DNA of 64,000 nt from Pseudisothecium myosuroides. Taxonomy: Eukaryota > Streptophyta > Bryopsida > Hypnales > Lembophyllaceae. Positions 1 to 11,834 of the stretch are shown here, piece after piece. The notes beneath the pieces are model-generated. The model was not told the DNA's origin. It searched no databases and was given only the letters and a program-made list of their open reading frames with translations. Numbering within the stretch: position 1 is the stretch's first letter; each line of letters begins with the position of its first letter. The translations under genes were made by a program, and so were the position numbers. The DNA lies in the NCBI GenBank assembly GCA_951799445.1, contig OX637291.1, positions 12,216,501 through 12,280,500 of the forward strand. The letters are read 5' to 3'.

Positions 1-275
1 ACGATGCATACGCTTGATTGTAGCTGATTATGTGCCCAGTGTTCCTTACTTGTGGAACACTTTGCAGCAACCAGTGAACAGTGATGAATTGGCGTCCATG
101 AAAAATCACCCGGATCAAAGGTTGTTATTCAACACCATAACCCAACTAGCAATGAGTTTATGCCTGAGCATATATGTTAGTGAAGCTTAGATGATGTTGG
201 TTGCACGTGAGTGTCGTTTTGTTTCGCTCCGTCTATTTTTCTACCCGTTTTTGATAGATTCCATTGGTCTTGCAG

Positions 276-2480
276 CTCGTTAGCGAGGGTTGTGAACAGA
301 GCTGCTGATGGAGGTATTACACCTCTTCACATGGCTGCTCTAAACAGTCACGCGGAGTGCGTGCAGTTGCTATTGGATCTTTGCGCAAATGTTAACGCTG
401 TCACCATTCAAGATGGCACTACTATTGACTTGATAGGTAATTTGCTGCCTGGGAGCTTGGTGTTGAAAAGTGAACATTCAGGGAGTATGCCGTTTCTGTC
501 TGATTTGGAACGTGCGATGTTATTTTTTCAGTCGTCAAGTATGCTCAACAAGAGTTATATTGTGGTTAGCCAGGAGACCTTTCTTTACTTCATTATGTTC
601 GATCTTTTGCCCAAGAATTGCTAACTATGACTTAATCAAATCCGGGCCTGTGTGGTACCTAACTAAGATAGAAGGGTATTACAGGAGCTGGTAGTGCACC
701 GTTGCATTATGCTGCTTGTGGAGGCAGTATACCCTGCTGTCAGGTGACCTCCTCTACCTATGTTTTCCTCTATTTGGTCCTTTTGTAGCAATATCGATGG
801 TAATGTGTTTACTGTTAGTTTTATTGTGTGTCTCTACTTAGTAATTTAAAAATTCAGCAGGGTGTCTTCCAGTCACTCGTGAGAATACGGTGTAACTTTC
901 TGCTGAATGCAGGCTTTGATTGCGAAAGGGGCAAGTCGGAGTGCTACCAACTGCAACGGGTATGCTCGTTGCTATACACCTCTCCTTGAAATTGGGCATC
1001 AGTTTTCTATTCAGTGAATACTTCAGCTTAGTTACTCTTGAATAGACATTGGCATCAGTTTCAGTAACTCACGCGGCTACATCACTGGTGTGCTTATGGA
1101 GGTGCTAGCTTCAAATTGAATTTCATCTAGAGATTTTTGTTGACATTAGCGACATCCCAATCTGTGCTAAACGAAGAATATTTGCAATTTGGTGTTATGT
1201 AGATGGACAGCGTTGCAAGTGGCACGATTGTGGCGTCGGTATTGGCTGGAACCTCTTTTGAGTCCCGACTCATCAATTCCTATCCAACCTTTCCCACCAT
1301 CACGCTACCTGGCCCTCCCTCTCTCCAGCATCATGAAGATAGCTAGGTATGTGAACGTTCGGCATTTCCCTCGTTATTTCTAAATCAATTTGTATTTTAT
1401 TGTGTCCTTTACCTGTCCAATGAAAACATGTAAGGATATTTTGCCTTGTAAGTGATACGGACCTTCTATTCTTCTAGTCGACACAGTGAATGTATTATAG
1501 TTTACACGTCACTTATTCTTGGAATCATGTTTCATATGGCAGGGATTGTGGTTGGCGAAGTGTTGATCCTGCGCCTGTAGACGCTGACCCCTGTTCTGTC
1601 TGCTTAGAAAGAAGGTGCACTGTGGCTGCGGAAGGTAACATTTACCCTTCCTGGTTGTACTTCAAGTGGAATGAAATTTTTCTTTGTGCAATACATGTTG
1701 GGAGGGCATTTTATATAGAAACTGCTAGTACGCATTATTTTTGGGTATATTCTGGTGCTATGCTGATAATTTTGTAGTGATATTTCAGGTTGTGGGCATG
1801 AACTTTGCACTCGTTGTGCTCTTTACCTCTGTTCAACCAACATTGTTGCAACTACGACCTCAAGTCCGCCAGGAGCTATTCCCTGTCCACTTTGCAGGCA
1901 TGGCATTATATCATTCGTGAAACTGCCGACTACCATGTCACTCAAGGATCTTGCAAAAGTGAACTTGACTTCTCTTACCCTTTGTACAACATGCACCATG
2001 GAAATCTCAGAGCCAAATTCTGCAAGGTCTCTTCTCCAGAAGAGTGAAAACAGAGGTGGTTGCCGAGTATCGCCACTTTCCACGCACTCTTTAAGGTTGA
2101 CTTGCCCTGGCTTCTCCTCTCTCAACTGTCCAGGAGGCTTCGGTTCCAATGATGAGGAGAACGGTTGCGCCTCACCTGCTGTGACGTGCGGCTTTGCAAG
2201 ATCCGATTCCCGGTCAGAAGTTAGAACTGGTGACTCAACGACAATTGAAACCCTTGCTTGGCCAGCACCTTCAAGGGCGTCGGTGCTGATAACGACTCCC
2301 GTGGGGGCGGTTAATCCTTCTCCTGTTCAGCCGCACAATGATGATATTGAAGTGCCGTCTTCTTCAAAGCCTACACCCACTCGAGACTTTGGCTCCCCGA
2401 AGAAGGTGCCTACCATGAGGTGGTTGAGAAAACCATTTCGATGGAGCTACCACGCAAGCTTGCGGTCACATAAGGATTAG
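276..2480 (+). CDS. XBAT31: XBAT31-type ankyrin-repeat RING E3 ubiquitin ligase, 3' part (5' end outside window)
   Basis: Exons read as 276-436, 685-743, 913-959, 1203-1346, 1543-1634 and 1789-2480 (stop). All junctions are GT-AG and phases agree. The first visible exons encode ankyrin repeats ([21 protein letters not shown], then [10 protein letters not shown]). A linker ([19 protein letters not shown]) follows, then a C3HC4 RING finger whose cysteines and histidine run [24 protein letters not shown] and CPLC. The tail is serine-rich. Order and wording match plant XBAT31/XBOS31, cytosolic E3 ligases in which ankyrin repeats bind the substrate and the RING recruits the E2. The RING is complete, so the visible C-terminal half should be functional. 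At least one 5' exon with further ankyrin repeats must lie before the window; bases 1-275 look intronic. Family assignment is firm; the exact orthologue number is inferred from the linker and RING wording. Confidence 0.9.
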
Positions 2481-4890
2481 TTAGAGGTACAAACCACTTG
2501 TTTATCGCGTGTTCTCATTCTTTTGTATAGGTGAGAGTCGACAGCTCAAAGGCAACCCATTATTGCCTGAATGTCAAATGTTGGAACGGTATCCTGCGTT
2601 GCCATGACCAAGACCATTCTTGTATCATCAATGCTTCCCGAGGTGATGTTCACTTTGTCCCCTCGACATCTCGAAGAATATTGTGGCTATCAGGTGAACG
2701 CAGTGGGATAACCATTTTCCTGAACAAGTATCTTGTCTCAGCTTGAGACTCAGAATTTGCAAGTAGTGAATCCTGATATGTTGCATGTTCATGTGGATAC
2801 ATGGACCCGAATTGCACATACAAAATTGTACAATGTGTTATACTATTGGCTTCTCAAACTTGTATTGGTTTGGCTTCCCCACATTTGTATTCTTGAAGGG
2901 ATCCTGAAGTGCTGAATGGAGGTTCCTCTTTTGTGGGTGCGTACTTGGGAGGTGTGTGTAGGTTGTCTTTTGTGGGAGCGAACTTGGAAGGTGTGTAGGT
3001 TGCTTTTTGCAGGAGCGTACTTGGAAGGTGTGTGTAGGTATAGAAGGGTTGTGATTGGCCTTGGAATTCCAAGGTCTACTCAATGCCCAATACAGGGGCA
3101 CCTTTTGCTTTGCACACCTACAATTGCATGCCCTTTTTGAATACATACTTGTGAATATGTATTTGAAACAAGACGTGTGGTCCCCAAAGAATCACCCACA
3201 AAAATCATATATAATTGGAGAAAGTTAGATCTATTATAAATTTTTTTTTTTTATTAATAGTCTTTATTTCTAAAATATTGAAAATAACTATATAGATGCA
3301 ACAATAAAGACTCTCTTTAGACTATTTGTAATGAATGCTTAATGTCTAAATCTTTTTGGGTGAGGTGGAGTCTTTGCAATGTCTTCTTGTAGGTAGGTAG
3401 AGGTTGAAATATTGTCTAGCATAGGTTTAGTTGTAGAATCCTTCATTTCTTGAATTAAAATTTGTTTCAGTCGTGCAAACAAGTGAGAAATTCAAGCCAA
3501 ATTTGTCCTTCTGATGGTCCTCTACAAATAAGTTGCACACACTGGTGTATTTTAGTGTGCCAATATTGCGACATTCAAGTGTATAGAGCTCTAATATTTA
3601 GGGTTGGTCGAGATCTGATGTTCCAAATCAGATTCTTATTAAACTTAACCAGTGTACCAAGGGCAAATTTGACCTGTGTTTTGGTGATGATATTCCTACT
3701 TATGATATTCAACCCTAGAATCTGCTTTGTAATGTTGTATTCTCTATACATTTACTTAAAGAGTTAACACATCTGATGTTAGGATAATCACAAGTAGGTT
3801 GTTGAGCATTTTATTTAATGTTCAAAAAGTCAAGTGTTCAGCTAGCTTTCTTGAACACTTGACCCCTTCCAAGTGTTTGATTGCTTAAAGTTGCAGACAG
3901 ATCCTGTGAGCCTCAAGCGCAACCCTGGTAAGTGTTCATATTCCAAGTCAATTGCAGATTTAGATCATCTAGCTCATTCATGCCACCAAGCAAGACGCGA
4001 CTTGGTAAGTTAAATGGAACAGAGTTTGTCCTAGCTGCTGAATTTTCAAAATAAGGGTTCGGATTGCCTTGAAGGGGCATGTGCACTAGCAACAAGGTTT
4101 GGAAGAAATTCATGTATATCTTGAGCCTTGCTTGTAAGTCTGATTAGCGGTGCTGAATGTTTGCCCCGGAAAGCACAAAAAAGAGTCAACGGCAACCCAA
4201 CTTTGTAATTCTGGTTGCTTGGTCAATACGACATTGCTTTCAAATGGATTTTCCAAGTAGCTAGTGGAGTTTCCAACAACTTAAAATTAGGATTATTTCA
4301 CTCTAGTGGTATGTAGGCAATCGTAACTCCTGTGACCTGATCATTGTGATGTGTTTTGGTGGAGCTCAATTCAAGTTCTTTTTCTTTATGTCTTGTAAAT
4401 GCTCTTTTCACAGTAGGATGCTTTATTTGCTCATTTGAAGCCGTAGAATTTGTGATAGAGACCCTAATGCTTCAACGGAGATTTGTTCTCTATGTTGACT
4501 TTCTTGGCCAGGTTTTCGAATCAGGACAACATGATAATTGGCTTAGAAGGGGGCTGTTCCAATCGGTTTCGGATGACTTGGTGGAGAGATCGGTAGCTTT
4601 GTTGGTGATCACCTCCATTCGTGTTGGCAGTTTGTTGTAGCAATCGGAAGACTTTGACTTGAAGTACTCATTCATGTCAATCTAGGCATCTTGGTATGCA
4701 CCTCCTATTATCGCATTGAAATTCCATCTGTGCAAACCACACTACCGATTCAATTTTTTATGTAATGCTGTAGTTGAAAATTAACTGGAGCTTATTCTTG
4801 TTGTCCTTGAAAGGTTTTCAAGACGCACCAACTGTTACAAGTTTTGGACTAAAAAATAGAGCTCAAAGTCTGTAGTATGAGAAATTAGGG
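2481..4890. other. 3' flank of XBAT31 and intergenic repeats, no gene seen
   Basis: About 2.4 kb without a recognisable coding region. It starts with the XBAT31 3'UTR, possibly spliced (an acceptor-like site sits near 2530). A short tandem repeat (2930-3040) and a dispersed repeat (3041-3140) follow, the latter with a relative at 22252-22360. The remainder is AT-rich. Open frames here, such as 3462-3767 and 4356-4640, resemble no family I know. Confidence 0.5.
2930..3040. repeat. Tandem repeat, about 35 bp unit, three copies
   Basis: Three imperfect copies of a unit containing GCGTACTTGGAAGGTGTG followed by TGTAGGTTG lie head to tail. Spacing is 34-37 bp and copies differ by a few substitutions and small indels. 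Because the array is nearly free of stops, the open frames over it on both strands are periodic and probably not genes. Confidence 0.8.
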
Positions 4891-4891
4891 T

Positions 4892-5107
4892 TTGTCAGGG
4901 GAACACCTTATTAATGCAATTTTCTTGGATGAGTGGAGAGAGTATTACCTTGCATATGCCATCACTAGACATAAAGTTCAAGGGGCTACTGTTGCTGCAA
5001 AAGTAGTTATCGATATTCGTGAATCATTTACACCAGGACTAACATATGTCTTGTTATCTAGAGTTACGGAAAAAAAAATGTTATGTTACCTAGGAAGCTC
5101 ACTGTAG
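4892..5107 (+). pseudogene. PIF1-type DNA helicase C-terminal fragment (Helitron or PIF1 relic)
   Basis: A 71-codon open stretch contains LAYAITRHKVQGATV and, about 20 residues on, FTPGLTYVLLSRVTEKKML. These match the last helicase motifs of the PIF1/RecD group (LAYAITIHKSQGxT and PGxxYVALSRVT). No Walker A, DEAD-like motif or other helicase domain is visible upstream, and the only in-frame start is a TTG. This is therefore a remnant of a larger gene, most plausibly a Helitron Rep-helicase or a cellular PIF1 copy. I found no Helitron end that would decide between the two. Confidence 0.7.
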
Positions 5108-5976
5108 AAGACTTTTATCCAGTGAAACGCATTGTTCAATATAATAAAGACTAATAATAGGATTAAAATTTATTAAAGTAATTAACTACTTTGTACATGT
5201 GAAGCTTAATTTGGTGAAAGAAGGCAAATTGAATTTGCTTACTTTTAGTGTATTTCATTTACTTTTGCAAAATACCTAAATAATTCCATTCGATGCACAA
5301 TAGTCTTACATCAGTCGCGAATTCAACACACTACTCTGTCCACTACTGAAATTCTCAGCCATTGAAGTTGTGAGCGTCCTCCAACACATCCAAAAATATC
5401 AAAAATATCCCGAACTCTCTATTCAAGCAATAAAAGTTTCTGAAACCATCAAATCCACATAAGCCTAACGCGATGTGCAAATTCCGTGCACATCGACTGC
5501 AACCACTTCCCATTTCGAACCTGCAAACCAGAAGATTTGCGATTCCAAGCCAAGACTAAACCCTACCCCATTCTCGCTGCGACTTCCAGTACCGATGCAC
5601 AGACAAATTGCCACTTCTGAAGGCGCAATTCATGACTTGCTGGAGATCTCCGACAGCAGCATTCCATTCCTGAAACTTTGTACCATGGCTCTCCCTTCGC
5701 TAGAACCTGTTTATTCAGTTCTTTGAACAGTGAACTCATCTCCTTACAATCTCTGCGCTTCCCATCCTCTTCATGGTTCAGACGAATCCTCGCAGATGGC
5801 CTCAGCAATGCATCCTGATTTCCCTTCCTCTTGCGTACAGCTATGAAGCTCCGGACACTGCCAGACTGTTCTTCGGGAAGTGGGTATCCACCAAAAAAAT
5901 TTCAACAAGAAAAAGAGGAGTGTCTGAAACCCTAATTTGAGACAGAACGTCAAAAGACAGCTCTAGTGCATGAGAT
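5108..5976. other. Downstream flank of the 6-7 kb minus-strand gene, with an unassigned open frame
   Basis: On the minus strand this is the 3' side of the small gene ending at 5977. A minus-strand frame at 5808-5563 is open, fairly hydrophilic and reads plausibly (for example KEMSSLFKELNKQVLAKGEP), but it has no ATG at its start, no recognised domain and no clear splice link. It could be 3'UTR, a missed exon or an old pseudogene. The rest of the stretch shows nothing. Confidence 0.35.
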
Positions 5977-7101
5977 TCAACGTCTCCGAGTCTCTGCAAA
6001 AACAAGGTAAGTCACTGCTGCGAACTTGTCGAAGTGCAAGGCACTTAAGAGAGGTACTGTAACATGAATTCTGGAGATTTGAAGGGTTAACTAGCCAAGC
6101 CCCACTGGTGGATGATCTAATCATAAACTAGATTTCACCAATCTCAACATATCCAGACATGACATAAATAGACCAGATCCCACAGACTGCTCCATATCGA
6201 GGTGCAACGTTGAAAAAGTATATTAGTAGGAATACCTTGGACAAATTTGGCTGCTGGAACGTCTTCAACGTCTTGATAATCGTTGTGCCTCCTGTGACCA
6301 GCAAGGTGAATGGAACATACAGGTCAGATCAGGTCCAAACAATCAAGAAATTACGAAGAATCAAACTGAGCAGACAAGTAATTTTAAACAGGTTTTACTT
6401 GAGAGATACCGCCAAACAATCTGGTCCAACATTTTGTAAGGCGCTGAGAAGCAGTCTCCATGTTGAACCATCGTTGAATATTCTCAGGGTAAATTGAAGG
6501 TTATCCAAAGTCAATTATAATGAAATCATGATTAATAGGTGGATGGAAAAACGGAGACTTACGTGGGGTGTAGCGCTTGCTCTATTCTCTGAATCCATTT
6601 TCTCAGCAATGACTTTTCTGCAAAAAAAGAAAATTTCAATCTCCAATTCTATCAGAGATGATAGGATTTCCTCGTTCATCCAGTAAATTTCTAATTTGAG
6701 ACAGAACGTGCATCTAACGAAACAAATGAATCACGCTCTTACCACTGGCAATGGTTGTGTAAACACTCTCCAGAAGTCGGAAGGCACATTCCAGCACTTG
6801 TTCCGCAGCTCCACTACCTTGAGTTGCACCTCAAAGCAGAATCAGAGAAACTTCAGAGGCAATGAATGCCTAAAACCTAATTCTTTTGTTTTAGAAATGA
6901 ATGCAACACTGGCAGAAGAAATGCGGCAAGTGTGATTATAATCCAGAAACACTTGTGGTACACCCTCCAGAATTGCGAAACACAAGCTGAGACCACGCTT
7001 TAAAATTCTTGGTCAGTTGTAGGAGAAACACACCAACAATCGACCTATCTCGCACTAACAATCACTCAGAAACCTTCACAATCGTCACATCGCCCAAACA
7101 T
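5977..7101 (-). CDS. Small six-exon gene of unknown function (candidate)
   Basis: Minus-strand exons, 5' to 3': 7101-7074 (ATG), 6817-6743, 6617-6563, 6482-6399, 6291-6236 and 5993-5977 (TGA). Summed length is 315 nt, giving 104 aa, and the phase is kept at every junction. Several donors are strong (GTAAGA, GTAAGT). Two acceptors are ordinary CAG sites, one (at 6617) is a textbook T-rich GCAG, and two others (AAG at 6817, GAG at 6482) are weak. The product is helical and amphipathic, with stretches such as EQVLECAFRLLESVYTTIAS, KSLLRKWIQRIEQALHP and WRLLLSALQNVGPDCLAVSL. I do not recognise the family. The AGGGTTT-rich, GC-richer DNA at 7102-7200 resembles a plant leader or promoter. The chain could be part of a longer spliced gene or a decayed copy; only the phase-consistent chain is direct evidence. 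Confidence 0.45.
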
Positions 7102-7976
7102 TCACGCACAACTTCGACACGCAAACCCTAATCACGCCCGCGTCCCCCGACGCTCCCCGCTCCCGACGTTCCCCTTGGGCGCCGAAGTTCCCCTCATTGG
7201 GAGCGTCACCTTTTCCTGTAGGGGACCTTAATAAGGTAAATCATATATGAATGCATCCTTGTGTGCATACTTGTGAATCCATACCTTAAGACAGGCTAGT
7301 TGTTTTGTTTTGTTTTGTTTTGTTTGTCACGTAGAGATCTCCCAGACCGTGCGTCCCGTGGGGGCGTGCTTGGTACCTTCGGAAAGCCCTCGGCGAGGAG
7401 GGGTGCATGAGCTCGGTTTTGTGGCCTTCAGACTTACGGCAGGAAAGTTATTGATTTTTGAGTTATTTTTGGATCTTAAAAATTATTAAATCATATATCT
7501 TTTGAACCGTGTGTCAATTTGTCATGTTCTTGGTACCATTGGAAAGCCCTCAACGAAAAGGGGTGCATGGGCTTAGTTTAGTGGTGTTTGGAGCTATGAT
7601 GGGAAAGCTATGGGTTTTGAGTTAATTTTGGTTTCAAAAATGATTTTTACTTTTGTTTTGGCTGTGGCAACGGCACAGGGCTACACTAGTGTATTTGAAA
7701 TAAGGTAAATCTTATAGAATGCGCACTTGTAAATACGTATTTGAGACAAGCAAAAGATCCATCAGGTACCCGAGGAATGACTCCTTAACGGTCCTAGTGA
7801 AATGATCCAAGCAACCATTTTTTGGTCATTGCCCCTCTTTTTTGAGCTGCCCGTTCTCAAATTTTTTATTTAAGAAAAAATAAAGTGATTTCTAGAAAAT
7901 ATTTTGTGTTATGAATCCAATGGAAATAGTGTCATCAAATTCCGAGTTAAACTTTGCCTTGTGGAATTTTTTTAAG
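7102..7976. other. Intergenic: putative promoter of the minus gene, microsatellite, diverged repeats
   Basis: 7102-7200 is GC-rich for this neighbourhood and probably holds the leader and promoter of the minus-strand gene. A TTTTG microsatellite lies at 7301-7326. At 7360-7480 and 7530-7640 there are two copies of a repeat around GGAAAGCCCTC and GGGGTGCATG, related to the tandem array at 58.3-59.2 kb. No gene is seen. Confidence 0.55.
7301..7326. repeat. TTTTG microsatellite
   Basis: About five uninterrupted copies of the pentanucleotide TTTTG. Confidence 0.9.
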
Positions 7977-8902
7977 TTAACCCCTAAAGGACCATTGTCC
8001 CTTTGGGGGACAAATGTGTTTTTGGGCAAGTACCTACGGGCTGAAATTTTCTTCGGATTTTTTGAAACTTTTTTTGGAGGTAGAAAAGTTGATTAGCTTT
8101 GTAGGAATATAATTTTTTTCACAATCGGTGCTTGGGAATAAAATTATGACCAAATAAGCTCAAAACAGGGACGAGGGGCAACCTGAGCAGCAAAAAAAAT
8201 GGCAAAATTTTGAATTTCTCTTTTTAATATTTTTTTTCTCATAGATTATATTTTTGTCTATCTGGAAAGCTTTGATTCATTTCATTTGGATTTATTATGA
8301 GATAGTTATGGACATTCTTGTTTTTTGGGTAGTTAGAGCATCTTCTTGAAAAAAATAACTTGTAGGATTCATTTCTGAATGCAATTTTTCAAATTTTTCA
8401 ATTTTTTTTTTGCATGGTTTAGTTTACTTGCTAGAAAAATCTCACCATTGGAATTAGTGCATTTTAATTCCATCTAAAATATATGAATATTTTAGATTTT
8501 CCTTCTATCTTGTACCTACTTCTATTTAACAATTTTTTTAAGAATGATAATTTATTTATTTATTTATTTATATTTTTATCCTAGACTCTCAACTCAATTC
8601 TCCACTATAAAGATTTAAAGCTCAAAACTCTGTAGTGCAAAATTTTTAAGTTAAAAATGTTCAAAGTCAAAAAATCTAGTTCCGCAATGTGCTAAAAAAC
8701 TTATTTTTTTCACTTATCTTGCAATCTATGCAGTCAAAAATTCTGAAATTTTTTCCACACACTCTCATACTAGTTAGGTGCAAGATCCTACGGTTAAATG
8801 TGAAAAAAAAAACATTTTTCAATTTTTTTTACTTTTTGCTACAAAAATGGCAGCTTTGAGTGTTTTTTGGCAATGAAAAGGCCTTGGTCCTTTAGGGGTT
8901 AA
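7977..8902. mobile_element. Non-autonomous TTAA/CCC inverted-repeat DNA transposon, copy 1 (piggyBac-like ends)
   Basis: A 926 bp AT-rich element begins with TTAACCCCTAAAGGACCA and ends with the exact reverse complement, an 18 bp perfect match. A small subterminal palindrome (TTGTCCC...GGGACAA) follows the left end. The same element recurs at 9651-10585 and, more diverged, at 57351-58275, with matching interior. TTAA at both outer ends followed by CCC is the arrangement of piggyBac elements, whose target duplication is TTAA. No transposase frame is present, so this would be a MITE-like derivative. The superfamily call is an inference from the ends only. Confidence 0.75.
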
Positions 8903-9650
8903 GTGGTGTAGTGTAGTTTATAGCCCATTTTTTTTGGGTTTGGTTTGGACATGGACTATAAAGTTAGCCAACCAATGTAATTCTTGCCCACTTGATAAAT
9001 GCTTGAAATGTTGTGAAATTCAAGATCCTACGGTTACATTTTATCCAATCTCAAGAAAAAATGAGCAAAAAAATTGCTCAAGTTCTTAGCAATTTTAGCC
9101 CATTTTGAAAGTACCCCCCTTTTGTGGCATTAGGGATTAATCCTTGAAAGATGCAGAATGAGCCATTAGCCCTTGAAAGACATGGTTCACAATAACTTCA
9201 CTATTCATTGTAGAAACAAAGAATGCACCTATTGGTTCAATAATTGAAGCATTTTGGTGACTATACCTTGGTTATAGGGAGCCGTGTCCTTCAAGGCTAA
9301 AAATCTTATATCAATCCATCAAAGTAATACCAACCCATGACAAACTTTTTTGAGATTTGGACTATATTAGGTTGAGTTAGTGGCCACAATCAATGTAGCA
9401 TCATGGACACCTAGGGATGACCCATTAACCCTTAAAAAACGGATTGGTGATCGTGGAAATCATCCATTTTGGAATAATGTGAATCCTTGGTATAAAAAAA
9501 ATCCAAAAGCACTCATTGGAAGTCAAGCTATTATAGAAATTCTCTACTTTTCACACAAAATTTCGAGGATGAACAATTGCACTTCTGTCCTACACAGAAA
9601 ATTTCCTTGTCATTCATCGGATGCCAAACATCCGCAATGTCGTTTATGGA
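8903..9650. other. Spacer between two copies of the TTAA element, no gene
   Basis: AT-rich spacer. The stretch around 9300-9400 is repeated, diverged, at 10590-10680, just beyond copy 2, so part of the spacer was duplicated with the element or belongs to another repeat. The open frame at 9380-9661 runs into the second element and matches nothing I know. Confidence 0.5.
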
Positions 9651-10585
9651 TTAACCCCTAAAGGAATGTTGTCCCTTCGAGGGACAAATGCGTTTTCGGG
9701 TAGGTACCTACAGGCTGAAATTTTCTTCGAATTTTTTGAAACTTTTTTTGGAGGTAGAAAAGCCGATTAGCTTCATGGGAATATAATTTTTTTCACAATC
9801 GGTGACCGGGAACAATAGTTATGACCAAATAAGCTCAAAATAGGGGACGGGGGGCAGCCCGGGCAGCAAAAACAAATTTGCAAAAATTTTAAATTTTTTT
9901 TTAATATATTTTTTCATAGATTATATTTTTTTCTATCTAGAAAGCTTTGATTCATTTCATTTGGATTTGTTATGAGAAAGTTATGGACATTCTTGTTTTT
10001 CGGGCAGTTAGAGCATCTTCTTGAAAAAAATAACTTGTAGGATTCATTTCTGAATGGAATTTTCCAAATTTTTCAATTTTTTTATTTTTATATGGTTTAG
10101 TTTACTTGCTAGAAAAATCTCACCATTGGGATTAGTGCATTTTAATTCCATCTAAAATATATGAATATTTTAGATTTTTCATCTATCTTATACCTACTTC
10201 TAATTAACAATTTTTTTAAGAACAATAATTAAGTTTTTTTGAATTTTTTTTCCTAGACTCTCAACTCAATTCTCTACTATAAAGATTTAAAGCTCAAAAC
10301 TCTGTAGTGCAAAAATTTTAAGTTAAAAATGTTCAAAGTCAAAAAATCTAGTCCCGCAATGTGTTGAAAAACTTGTTTTTTCCACTTTAAACGCAAATAT
10401 CTTGCAATTTGTTCGGTCAAAAATTTTGAAATTTTTTCCACACTTTCTCTTACTAGTTAGGTGTAAGATCCTATAGTTAGATGTGAAAAAAAAAACAATT
10501 TAATTTTTTTTTAACTCTATGCTATAGAAATGGTAGTTTTCAGTGTTTTTTGGCAGAATAAAGGCCTCAGTTCTTTAGGGGCTAA
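9651..10585. mobile_element. Non-autonomous TTAA/CCC inverted-repeat DNA transposon, copy 2
   Basis: A 935 bp copy of the element at 7977-8902, aligned over its whole length in the same orientation. The left end is TTAACCCCTAAAGGA; the right end is slightly decayed (TTCTTTAGGGGCTAA). Differences are scattered substitutions and small A/T-run length changes, so both copies are old relative to their insertion. Confidence 0.75.
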
Positions 10586-11834
10586 AGTCTTGCATCAACC
10601 CATGACACTTTTTTCAATAAATTGAGATTTAGGCTACACTTGATTGAGTTAGTGACCACAATCAATGTCTTGGATGATGGTGATGGAGAAATTAGAGATT
10701 ACAATAGGAACTTCCACTTTTTGAGTGTAAATTCATCCCAGGAAGTGACTTTCCAAGGCCTTCATGTTAGGGCCATGTTAAAAAATATTGTGATTGCTTT
10801 AGGTGAGTAAGATGACCATTATGAATACACTTTTTGTTAATTTTGGGATGGTCTAGAGACTTGTTTGGACCAGTTAGACAGTACACTTCAAAAATTCATA
10901 ACAAACTCATACTTTGTCAAAAAATTAAAAAAATTCAATTGCTCTGACTCCCCATTTCTCACATTTGTCTTTAGGTGGAATTAAAATAAAATAAAATTCA
11001 ACAATGCCAAACTAGTCATTTTGCCTCTCAATAGGCAGGTTAATTTTAGAGCATCCCCACAGCTAAGCTACGGAACAAGGGCGCCAAATAAGGAATTGTT
11101 GTTGGTCGGCGTGCCGTCATTTCGATTGAAGAGTCAAGGTCCCCCGGGAAGACTCACAAAGTGGCCAAAAGGTGCACCATACTTATTATTTTATTGTTTC
11201 AAGAAGAATCTCTTTGACTTTTGAAGAAAAGCTTTCAGGAGGTGAGATTCAAAAGATTATTAAATAGCTTGGTGAGCCGCGTTCAAGAGTTTCCATTTGC
11301 CCGTGCCTTCTTCATTTTTGGAAGTGGCTAGGTATATTTTTGCCCTTGGCGAGCGTGCCCGTGGGGCAATTTTTAAGCCACGGCCCGCCCATTGCCCGTG
11401 TTCAGTGCCTCTGACGAGTAGCCCTGACGATGCTCTTCTAACTTACGTTTCTTATTTTCTTGGTTCACAACATTACCACTGAATTTCGCTCTCTTTTCAA
11501 ATGATTTTTTTATATCTGGGTGGTGAAGACTGAGGACTGTAGTCCTGCTATTGCCTGGCACCTGAAGAGACAGTTGTCGGCACATCAGTTACCTCCAACC
11601 CACTCCAGGAACCGATGGCTCCTGTAGCCCAACTTTCAGCTTGATGATGTGTCCTCAGGTTGACTACGTGTCTGTCCAGCTATGCAACTTCAGAATCGTT
11701 TGATTATTTGCCCATCTTTAGCCAATTGTCAGACGCCACGCTAGCATGACAGCAAAGGGAACCGGCCTATGGAGAATTTGAAAACTAGTTCTCCATTGTT
11801 TGAAATGGTGTTCCTACAGACAACTCAAATGTGA
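10586..11834. other. Intergenic, no gene seen
   Basis: 10586-10700 repeats part of the 9300-9400 spacer. A MITE-like terminus (AGAGCATCCCCAC) occurs at about 11047 without a clear partner. 11020-11580 is less AT-rich than its surroundings, but no open frame in it resembles a known protein. Confidence 0.5.

Noticed and set aside
2838..3146. Minus-strand open frame with repeated THLPS-type peptides
   Set aside because: Translation of the 35 bp tandem repeat; the repeated peptide simply follows the DNA period.
7911..8096. Open frame at the left end of TTAA element copy 1
   Set aside because: Crosses the element boundary and is not conserved in copy 2 or 3.
9380..9661. 93-codon open frame between two transposon copies
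   Set aside because: Ends inside the transposon terminus, matches no family and lies in a partly duplicated spacer.
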